The notes beneath the pieces were generated by a model. That model saw only the letters and a list, made by a program, of their open reading frames with translations, was not told the origin of the DNA and did no database searches. This document shows, one piece after another, positions 1 to 6,676 of a stretch of 11,599 nucleotides of DNA (position 1 is its first letter; the number at the start of each line of letters is the position of its first letter). The position numbers and the translations under genes are program-made. The stretch lies in the NCBI GenBank assembly GCA_949127925.1, contig CASBQX010000312.1:1-11599 (forward strand), in the 5' to 3' direction. The DNA is from Synechococcales cyanobacterium PMM_0002. GTDB taxonomy: Bacteria; Cyanobacteriota; Cyanobacteriia; Elainellales; Elainellaceae.

Positions 1-1089
1 CGCATCGCCATAGCCTTGCAGATCGTCTGGCAACACTTCTACTACAGCCGCTCTAACATAAGACAGTGCGGGACAGGTGGCGGCGGTGACCACGGGACGC
101 CCTGCTAGGACACCTTCCACCACTACCTTATTTAGCCCCTCCCCAAAATCTGTGCGAGTCGGTGCAATAACGACGTGAGACTGGGCGTAATGCTGCCGCA
201 TCTGCGCTTGATTGCAGTGGCCGTGGCAGAAAAAAACTAATTCTAGACCAGCATCGCGGACTGCCTGCCGCAACTCGTCAAGCGCTGTACCCTCGCCGCA
301 CAGGTCAAACACGATCTCGCCCTGACTTTCTCTGGCCAGCCGCTTGGCAATTTCCAGCAAATCAAACACCCCTTTTTCAGGTTCAATGCGGCCAGCAAAC
401 AGCACCCGAAAAGGCGATCGCCCCTGACTCAAATCTTGCGTGCCCCAGTTTGAGGGAGCCAAATCGGCAAATTGTTCTCGTCGGTAAATTGGTAAGAATA
501 GAGCAACTGGTGGCTGTAGAGTACCTGCCAATTGCTCTACTTGCCTTGCAATCTCAGTGGATACAGCTAAGATTGCCGTGGCCTGATCGCGAAACAGAGT
601 GCGATTCAGCCGCCACAGCAGTTGTTCGACCCGACGCTGGGGCTGAAATGTTCGCCACAGCAGGCAGTGCAGCGAGGGAATCACGCGAATCCCCAGGAGC
701 GGCAGCAGCCCCAACACAAACCAATGGGTGGTACCGTCGGCCACAATTACCACCGTTGCCTGAAAGTGGACAGCCGAGATCACCAAGCGTAGTCCATACC
801 AGATTTGCCCCAGATGAAACAGAATGTGAGGCGATCGCTGCCAGAGAATTGGCCGATGTTCTAATCTAAATGATCCGGCTTGTAGCTGCTCTGTCCTAGG
901 ATGTGATGCCAGGATGTAACCCGTCGCGTGCAGCGACTGACAAACATCATAGAACTGGCTGGAATAGGTGACGGCCACTTGAGCGGGGTCGTCTGTTCCT
1001 TTGACCCAGTGTTGATATGTGGCAATTACATCTCCAGGGCCAGCAGCATAGACAATGCGAAACGAGTTTGATATCTGCGGATCTGACAT
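1..1089 (-). CDS. GT4-family glycosyltransferase, 3' end missing (cut by left window edge)
   Basis: Reverse-strand translation from the ATG at 1089 gives 363 uninterrupted codons to position 1. The only in-frame stops lie upstream of the start (TAG/TAA near 1160-1165) and no other ATG intervenes. The C-terminal half shows the GT-B donor-nucleotide domain of family GT4: FAGRIEPEKG at residues 231-240 (Arg234 and Lys239 are in the positions that contact donor phosphates in this family), CGEG at 264-267, and the E-x7-E motif in FGEGLNKVVVE, Glu317 and Glu325. The N-terminal half, about residues 10-200, is the acceptor domain with hydrophobic stretches near 110-140. The enzyme should transfer a sugar from a nucleotide sugar to a growing lipid-linked oligosaccharide on the cytoplasmic face. 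It is the fourth gene of the minus-strand run, 153 nt after the Wzy-like gene. Donor and linkage cannot be read from sequence. The true C-terminus lies left of the window. Confidence 0.9.
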   Translation of the reverse strand, partial: MSDPQISNSFRIVYAAGPGDVIATYQHWVKGTDDPAQVAVTYSSQFYDVCQSLHATGYILASHPRTEQLQAGSFRLEHRPILWQRSPHILFHLGQIWYGLRLVISAVHFQATVVIVADGTTHWFVLGLLPLLGIRVIPSLHCLLWRTFQPQRRVEQLLWRLNRTLFRDQATAILAVSTEIARQVEQLAGTLQPPVALFLPIYRREQFADLAPSNWGTQDLSQGRSPFRVLFAGRIEPEKGVFDLLEIAKRLARESQGEIVFDLCGEGTALDELRQAVRDAGLELVFFCHGHCNQAQMRQHYAQSHVVIAPTRTDFGEGLNKVVVEGVLAGRPVVTAATCPALSYVRAAVVEVLPDDLQGYGDA

Positions 1090-1242
1090 CTGGTCTAGCT
1101 CGCAATGAGTGAATGCGTCGATTTGATCGTTTGAGCTGTTTACTAGTAATCGTTCTTACTAGCAAGAGTTCCCCCTTGCGGTATCAGACTATCGGAGGAC
1201 GGCGCTAAGTTGATGAATGAATTTTGCAGAGTTTGCTTAGGA

Positions 1243-2637
1243 TTAGTGCTGTAGGGTAGTTAGGCGTTTAGATGGAGCTATCTTTTTAGGGAGCCGCCGC
1301 GTTTGAGCTGGTTTCACGACCTGTGGATGCATTACCAACCCAGCAATTCCTCCACAGGCTAGCGTAAATACTGGATTGACCATGGCATTTAACACACAAT
1401 CTAAAGCAAACAGCGTGCTGACCACAGTTAGACAAGCCGCAGGGGCGATGTCGGGATGCTTCCAGGTATGCGGTCGATAACGCGAAAAACAAAAGCAAAG
1501 AGACGGCAACAGAATGGAACTAAACAAACTAATGACACCCAATACACCTTGATTACCAAAGGCAATAATCCACAAACTGTCTGTTACAGAAATATCTTTG
1601 CCGTAATCGTCATACACCCGAGCGCGCCCCCATCCTCCCCAGCCAAACATCGGGCTTTCACGCGCTTTCTCACCCAAAATCTCTTCGTTTGCCAGCCGAA
1701 AGTCTAAAGACTGCGCCCGTTCTGCATTCAGGGTTTTGGTGAGCGCAACATTGATTTGTGCTCGTCGCTCAGGGGTAATGGCTCCCGATACGCCTAGATA
1801 AAGATATCCAGTAATGAACGCAATTAGCACCAATAACGGCAGCGTAGTACGCAGCTTCTTGCCCCCAAATAAAACGCCAAGTCCAATCACCAATAGGAGA
1901 TAGGCTCCGGTGGAGCGGCAGTTGATGAAGGTAAATAGCAGCGTCAAGGCGAGCAATTTGATTGGTTTGCCCCAAAAGCTTTTCAGTACGCCCGCATACC
2001 AAAGCCACATGCCGATCAGCGTTGCCGCCATCATCCAAGCACCCACCGCTAGCCCGTGCACCATAAATACAGTGGGGCGATAGCCACCCATTCGCATCGT
2101 TTGGGAAAAGTCTAAACTTGCATGAAAACCGTAAACCAAGCGGTGCAGCTGCGGACTAATTCGCGACTCTAGGAGGCAGAGCGGGACGTAGGCTAATCCT
2201 CCGGCAAAAATGGCGATCGCCAACTGTTTTAGCCCAACTAAATTGCCCAGATACAGCCGCCCTAAAAAATACGGTAGACCCCACGTCACCACTTGTTCCA
2301 TTGAGGAAGAGAAGCCATCATAGGCACCTAGATCATTCGCTATCGAAGACGCCATTGGGCTGAGGCACCAGATTCCCATGGGCAGATCTAGCCATCCTGG
2401 TTTGAAGGCGCGGAAGCGCCCAGCATCATAAATAAACGTGGCTAGCAAAATACCGTAGCAGGTGGCAGACATTTTGGTGTAGTCTGGCAAGCCGGGTAGG
2501 GGATAGCCCGCCTGGGGCAAAAATAGCCACGCCACTACAAAGCTAATAATGACTGCACGGCGGGCTGGATACCGCACAAATAGGGATAGTACGACAGGAA
2601 TCCAACCAAACATGACCAGAGGAACCAGAAGACTCAT
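1243..2637 (-). CDS. Wzy-type polysaccharide polymerase / O-antigen ligase-like membrane protein
   Basis: 464 residues from the ATG at 2637. The open frame continues upstream to a GTG at 2766, but that would overlap the flippase gene by 112 nt with an unlikely hydrophilic N-terminus. The 2637 ATG opens directly into a membrane segment (MSLLVPLVMFGWIPVVL) 17 nt after the flippase stop. There are about ten or more hydrophobic segments. Features of the Wzy_C/O-antigen-ligase family are visible: a conserved Arg after a membrane helix (FINCRSTGAYLLL, about 237-249), a long presumed periplasmic loop at about 285-350 containing SLDFRLANEEIL and PMFGWGGWGR, then SVTDSLWIIAFGNQG. By family knowledge it joins undecaprenyl-linked repeat units into polymer on the periplasmic side. 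WaaL-type ligases share the fold. The neighbouring Wzx, Wza and Wzc genes favour polymerase. The C-terminal tail (about 440-464) is basic. Confidence 0.82.
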   Translation of the reverse strand: MSLLVPLVMFGWIPVVLSLFVRYPARRAVIISFVVAWLFLPQAGYPLPGLPDYTKMSATCYGILLATFIYDAGRFRAFKPGWLDLPMGIWCLSPMASSIANDLGAYDGFSSSMEQVVTWGLPYFLGRLYLGNLVGLKQLAIAIFAGGLAYVPLCLLESRISPQLHRLVYGFHASLDFSQTMRMGGYRPTVFMVHGLAVGAWMMAATLIGMWLWYAGVLKSFWGKPIKLLALTLLFTFINCRSTGAYLLLVIGLGVLFGGKKLRTTLPLLVLIAFITGYLYLGVSGAITPERRAQINVALTKTLNAERAQSLDFRLANEEILGEKARESPMFGWGGWGRARVYDDYGKDISVTDSLWIIAFGNQGVLGVISLFSSILLPSLCFCFSRYRPHTWKHPDIAPAACLTVVSTLFALDCVLNAMVNPVFTLACGGIAGLVMHPQVVKPAQTRRLPKKIAPSKRLTTLQH

Positions 2638-2654
2638 GGGGTTTAAACGGCCTT

Positions 2655-4004
2655 TTAGTGAGGAACCAGTGAGGGTAGTCCTAGCCCCAGCGCATACCGA
2701 GCACATAGCATCATCGCTAGTAACCCTATGTAAACGGCTGTGGCTTGCAAATCTTGCTTCCAGCACGTTAACTGTTCGCGGTGCAGCCCGTAGAGCACCA
2801 CACCATACATTGGTAAATCGCTAAACGTAATGACCAGCACGGCTCCCCACAGCCCTGCACTGGCAAAGCTCAGAGGTAAACTAATGGCGATCGCCCCAAA
2901 CCGCAGCAGGTTGCCCCAGGCACCATAGGCCGATTTACCTAAGCTCAACAGGCAAGGGTTCATTGTGCTGTAGAGCAGTGTGTGCCACAGGCCAAACGCC
3001 ATGATCGGCAGCATCCAGGCAGCGGCAGCATAGCGGTCGTCATACAAAACCAGGATGAGGCGATCGCCAAACACCACTAGGCTGGCCAGTAACATCGCCG
3101 CCCCCAGCAGCAGCAGCCCACGCGGCTTGAGAATCTGGGCGCGCAGTTCAGTCCGAGGCAAGTTGGCCGTCCGGGCAATGACTGGGAACACGACCTTGGT
3201 GCCAAGCGCCCCGATCATCTGTCGGGGAATGTCTGACAGGGTGAAGGCGATCGCGTATACACCCAGCAATTCGACGGAGATCAATTTGCCCAGAATGAGC
3301 CGATCCATCTGGGTGGCCAGAAACGTGAGCGCCGTAGACACAAAGATCCATTTACCGAAGGAAAACAGCTCCTTCAGCGCAGTGTGCTCCCAGGCCAGCT
3401 GGTTTTTATAACCCGGAATCAGCCAGAAGCTGCGTGCCGTTCGCAGCAGTGCCGCAATGAGGTTGCCGCCTACCAGTGCCCAAATGGTAGGGCTAACCCA
3501 AGCCCAGAGCAGCATGAAGGCTAAGGAAGCCGCCTGCATGAGCGCATCAAACTTAATCGTTTTGGCTAAGTCAACATGACGGCGCAGTGTGGCTACAGCA
3601 GTAGATTCAAACCCATTCAAGACGGTCGTGAATCCTACCACCGGAATTAGCAGCAGCAACCGGGGTTCGGCATAAATTTGGGCTACCGGAACGGCGATCG
3701 CCAGACAAAATAGCCATAGGCCAAACCCTCGCAAAATTTGCAGCGTCCAAGCCGTGTTGTAGAACACGGGTTCATCACCGCGCTGATTTTGCACAATGCT
3801 AGGAATGATGCCCACATCTGAAAACAATTGCAGCCCAATAATGGGGATGTTGACCAGCGCCATGAGGCCAAAATACTCCGGCAGCAGCAGCCGAGTCAGG
3901 ATCAAATTGCCGCCAAACCGCAGCACTTGACTGGCTCCATAGCCCAAAATAGTCCAAACAACGCCGCTGACCGCTAACCGCCGGAGGGTGGATGTGGACG
4001 CCAT
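2655..4004 (-). CDS. Wzx-type oligosaccharide flippase (MOP superfamily)
   Basis: 449 residues starting at the ATG at 4004, two nucleotides after the stop of the upstream glycosyltransferase (TAA-CG-ATG), with AGAGG as a good ribosome site inside the end of that gene. The protein is almost entirely membrane helices, about twelve to fourteen. It has the N-terminal pattern common in Polysacc_synt/Wzx proteins: a short basic start, VVWTILGYGASQVLRFGGNL, then LTRLLLPEYFGLMALV. A central charged stretch (residues about 225-275) contains FLATQMDRLILGKLIS, a recurrent Wzx element after the mid-protein loop. By family knowledge it moves the lipid-linked repeat unit from the cytoplasmic to the periplasmic leaflet for polymerisation by the next gene product. 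Length is typical. The tight spacing on both sides indicates one transcript with translational coupling. Confidence 0.9.
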   Translation of the reverse strand: MASTSTLRRLAVSGVVWTILGYGASQVLRFGGNLILTRLLLPEYFGLMALVNIPIIGLQLFSDVGIIPSIVQNQRGDEPVFYNTAWTLQILRGFGLWLFCLAIAVPVAQIYAEPRLLLLIPVVGFTTVLNGFESTAVATLRRHVDLAKTIKFDALMQAASLAFMLLWAWVSPTIWALVGGNLIAALLRTARSFWLIPGYKNQLAWEHTALKELFSFGKWIFVSTALTFLATQMDRLILGKLISVELLGVYAIAFTLSDIPRQMIGALGTKVVFPVIARTANLPRTELRAQILKPRGLLLLGAAMLLASLVVFGDRLILVLYDDRYAAAAWMLPIMAFGLWHTLLYSTMNPCLLSLGKSAYGAWGNLLRFGAIAISLPLSFASAGLWGAVLVITFSDLPMYGVVLYGLHREQLTCWKQDLQATAVYIGLLAMMLCARYALGLGLPSLVPH

Positions 4005-4006
4005 CG

Positions 4007-5233
4007 TTACCTCTGCTGGGATAGAATACCGAGTGGATAATGCTGCATCAGAGCGGCCAGTTTGCGGGCTTCGGTGGCGGCATTGTACTGCTGCATCACC
4101 CGCGCTCGACCGTGCTGGCCCATCTGTTCCAAGTCGGCAGCAGGCAGCTGCAATCCGGCGCGGATCGCCTCTGTCAGCTGCTCGACAGACCCAGCGGGCA
4201 CCAGCCAGCCCGAGGCATCTGGTTCAATCAATTCTGGGATGCCCGCCACGTAAGTGCCGAGGACGGGACGCCCCAGCGCCAGTGCCTCCATTAGCACAAC
4301 GGGCAATCCTTCAGCAAAACTGGGCAACACCAGTAGCCGGGAATTGAGGATATGCTGCCGCACGCTAGCACCACTAGCCCAGCCCGTAATTTCGACCCGT
4401 TCCTGTAAATGATGCTGTGCAATTAGCGCCTCAATTTGAGGCCGAAGTTCGCCATCGCCAACCAGGACTAGCTTGAAGGGCAACCCAGCCGCTGCCAGGG
4501 GGGCGATCGCATCTAGCAATAGCAAATGTCCCTTTTGCAGACTGAGGCGCGCCACACATACCAGCTGCGGTGTCTCGGTCATGGGGATCGAACTTGGGGT
4601 TAAAAACGTTTCGTCTACGCCGCAGTGTACCTCGTGGATTTTGCCCCAGTCGGCATGGTCACAGCAGCGATAGAGTTGGCTTTTGCCAAAAGAGCTAATG
4701 GCAATCACAAAGGCCGCCCGTTCAATCTTCTGGCGCAGGGCGATCGCCTCTGGCTGGTCAAATTCCTCTGGCCCATGCACCGTAAAGCTATAGGTTGGCC
4801 CTCCCAGCGCTCGGCACAGCATCGCCACCGTGGTGGAATTTGTGCCAAAGTGAACGTGGAGATGTTCGACGGATGCAGCCGATAACCGTCTCAGCAAGAT
4901 ACAGGCTTCCGCCAGATAAGCCAGCTGATAGGCTAGGTTTCGCGTTGCCCCTCGACCCAGCCGTAGCGCCATCCCCAATGCCTGAAACCAGGATCTCGGT
5001 CGGGTCACGGCTACGCGCACCAGCCCAGTCAGCAAACCCAAAATACCCACGTCTAAAATGACCTGGGTTTTAACCAGCTCTTGCCGATCGGCCTCATCTA
5101 CCAGTTCAGCCCCACAGGCGCGAATAGAAAACCGGACAATCTCAACGCCGCAGGCTTCAAGCGCCAAAATTTCTCGCCGAATAAAGCTGTGACTGACTTT
5201 GGGATATTGGTTGACTAAATACGCAATTTTCAC
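4007..5233 (-). CDS. GT4-family glycosyltransferase (WcaL/AmsK-like)
   Basis: 408 residues. The start is a GTG at 5233, fixed by an in-frame TAA only two codons upstream. No strong Shine-Dalgarno sequence precedes it. The acceptor domain opens with MKIAYLVNQYPKVSHSFIRREI, a pattern shared with colanic-acid/amylovoran-type transferases, and has HLHVHFG (about 124-130) and FTVHGPEEFD (150-159). The donor domain has CVARLSLQKG (226-235, Arg229/Lys234), LVGDGELR (257-264) and the E-x7-E motif in EGLPVVLME (Glu308/Glu316). It should add a sugar to the lipid-linked repeat unit on the inner membrane. It is the first substantial gene of the minus-strand run and ends two nucleotides before the flippase. 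The WcaL/AmsK resemblance is recognised from the motif pattern only, so sugar specificity is unknown. Confidence 0.92.
   Translation of the reverse strand: MKIAYLVNQYPKVSHSFIRREILALEACGVEIVRFSIRACGAELVDEADRQELVKTQVILDVGILGLLTGLVRVAVTRPRSWFQALGMALRLGRGATRNLAYQLAYLAEACILLRRLSAASVEHLHVHFGTNSTTVAMLCRALGGPTYSFTVHGPEEFDQPEAIALRQKIERAAFVIAISSFGKSQLYRCCDHADWGKIHEVHCGVDETFLTPSSIPMTETPQLVCVARLSLQKGHLLLLDAIAPLAAAGLPFKLVLVGDGELRPQIEALIAQHHLQERVEITGWASGASVRQHILNSRLLVLPSFAEGLPVVLMEALALGRPVLGTYVAGIPELIEPDASGWLVPAGSVEQLTEAIRAGLQLPAADLEQMGQHGRARVMQQYNAATEARKLAALMQHYPLGILSQQR
4010..4014 (-). promoter_or_regulatory. Ribosome binding site AGAGG for the flippase gene
   Basis: On the minus strand AGAGG is followed by TAACG and then the ATG at 4004. 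It lies in the last codons of the glycosyltransferase gene, so the flippase is probably translated by ribosomes finishing that gene. It supports the 4004 start. Confidence 0.6.
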
Positions 5234-5529
5234 AAGTTAATCCAGAAGGAAGTAAGCCCAGGGCTGTCCTCAAGTGCCCTTTCAGTGTGCCCGTCGCCTC
5301 TGGATTCATAACGATAGTCGGCGCGAGGGTCTGACCCGTTGAACCAAGCACCATTTCTGAGATCAGCCCCCTCCGCCTGATACCCCGGCGATCGCCTTGG
5401 GCACTCTAAGACCAGATAATCCCAACTGTAATAGCAGCACACGCTGAGTTTTAGCGCCTACTGGTGCAACACGCTATGGCCAATCGAACCTCCCTGATTT
5501 ATTCCCATTTTTTCTGCTCTAGTGGCTCA
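5234..5529. promoter_or_regulatory. Divergent intergenic region between the two polysaccharide runs
   Basis: This stretch must hold the promoters for the minus-strand glycosyltransferase run and the plus-strand Wza-Wzc-glucokinase run. If the Wza gene starts at the earlier GTG, it shrinks to 230 bp. It contains one HIP1 octamer (near 5388). I could not find a convincing -35/-10 pair on either strand. GATAAT near 5415 on the plus strand could be a -10, but a matching -35 at normal spacing is missing. A 70-codon minus-strand frame (5230-5442) spans most of it and is treated separately under findings. Confidence 0.5.
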
Positions 5530-6639
5530 ATGCGATCGCCCCTAACCGCCATGCTTTGGGGATTGGCGATCGCCTCTAGCACCCTGGCCACAGCTCAAAT
5601 CGCTACGGCTCAAACTGCCACCGCCGGGTTAAATTCCCCCGCTAGTCTCATTCCCGTTACCAGCCCCGCGCTGATTCCCGCAGACAATGCCTACACATTG
5701 GGCGGTGGCGACACCATCCGCATCGACATTTTTGATGTGCCTGAATTTAGCGGAGCCAATGGCCAATACGCTATTTTGGCCGATGGCAGCTTGAACCTGC
5801 CCTGGATTGGCAAAGTCTCGGTGCAAGGGTTGACGCTAGAACAGTCGGCGCAAGCATTAGCCGCCCAATACACTCCCTACATTAACGATCCGCTGATCAC
5901 GGTTACACTGCTAGCGTCTCGCCCGCTGCGCATTGGCATTATTGGGCAGGTGAACCGACCAGGGGTATATACGGTCAGCGCGGCGACGGGTGGGGCATCC
6001 CAAAAACAGACCGTAACGTTGGCGATTCAATCAGCGGGCGGCATTACCCAGATTGCCGATGTCCAAAACATTCAGGTGCGTCGGCCTCACCCAACTGGCA
6101 CCGAACAAATTATCCCGGTTAACATTTGGAACTTTTTGCAGACTGGGGATCTGGCTCAAGACGTGGAGCTGCGGGATGGCGATACGGTAGTAGTCCCAGA
6201 GGCGATCGCCTTCGACCCGGCTGAGACATCTCAACTAGCGGCCTCTAACCTGTCACCGACTACGATCAGCGTCAATGTGGTAGGCGAGGTGATGCGCCCC
6301 GGAGCCATTGCCCTACCGCCGAATGTGTCGCTAAATCAAGCGCTTCTGGCAGCAGGCGGGTTTAATAGCCAACGGGCGCGCCGCAGCCGCGTCACCCTAA
6401 TTCGGCTGCACCCAGACGGCAGCGTCACCAATCGCAGCGTTGCAGTTGACTTTACCGCTGGCATCAATGAGGAAACCAATCCGCCCCTGCACAGCAGTGA
6501 CATTGTGATGGTTGGGCGTTCCACGCTAGCCTCCACCTCCGATTTTCTGGGGACGCTGCTGAGTCCGCTCAATGGAGTCTTCTCAATCTTCCGCGTATTA
6601 GATGGCTTGGGATTGACAGGCGGTAGCAGCACTCCTTGA
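5530..6639 (+). CDS. Outer-membrane polysaccharide export protein (Wza/OPX family)
   Basis: 369 residues from the ATG at 5530. That start gives a compact signal peptide (MRSPLTAMLWGLAIASSTLATAQ). The same frame is open back to an ATG at 5476 and a GTG at 5464, which would add an unusual 18-22 residue leader, so the start is uncertain. Domains from the 5530 start: Poly_export at about 53-128 (YTLGGGDTIRIDIFDVPE, then LADGSLNLPWIGKVSVQGLT); a first SLBB domain at about 134-221 (IGIIGQVNRPGVYTV to DGDTVVVPEA); a second SLBB at about 247-328 (VNVVGEVMRPGAIALP to SSDIVMVGRS). The last 35 residues form an amphipathic segment, as in Wza's C-terminal helix. I see no lipobox cysteine after the signal, unlike E. 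coli Wza. It should form the periplasm-spanning, outer-membrane exit channel and work with the Wzc-like protein encoded 37 nt downstream. Confidence 0.9.
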   Translation: MRSPLTAMLWGLAIASSTLATAQIATAQTATAGLNSPASLIPVTSPALIPADNAYTLGGGDTIRIDIFDVPEFSGANGQYAILADGSLNLPWIGKVSVQGLTLEQSAQALAAQYTPYINDPLITVTLLASRPLRIGIIGQVNRPGVYTVSAATGGASQKQTVTLAIQSAGGITQIADVQNIQVRRPHPTGTEQIIPVNIWNFLQTGDLAQDVELRDGDTVVVPEAIAFDPAETSQLAASNLSPTTISVNVVGEVMRPGAIALPPNVSLNQALLAAGGFNSQRARRSRVTLIRLHPDGSVTNRSVAVDFTAGINEETNPPLHSSDIVMVGRSTLASTSDFLGTLLSPLNGVFSIFRVLDGLGLTGGSSTP

Positions 6640-6667
6640 TCGTCCAGATTGGCCACACCATATAAAT

Positions 6668-6671
6668 GAGG
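6668..6671 (+). promoter_or_regulatory. Ribosome binding site GAGG for the Wzc-like gene
   Basis: GAGG lies five nucleotides before the ATG at 6677, in the 37-nt gap after the Wza-like gene. No terminator-like hairpin is visible in the gap. This supports both the 6677 start and co-transcription of the two genes. Confidence 0.6.
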
Positions 6672-6676
6672 CTACG

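Noticed and set aside
450..869. 139-codon plus-strand open frame
   Set aside because: It is antisense to the continuous GT4 frame with clear motifs (1-1089, minus). Its composition is low-complexity and shows no domain.
947..1165. 72-codon minus-strand frame overlapping the start of the first glycosyltransferase
   Set aside because: It lies in a different frame from the GT4 gene and covers its start. It shows only basic, cysteine-rich chance-like sequence.
2638..2766. 43-residue N-terminal extension of the Wzy-like protein
   Set aside because: It is read out of frame through the 3' end of the flippase gene, is hydrophilic, and is unlike the family. The ATG at 2637 sits at the first membrane helix.
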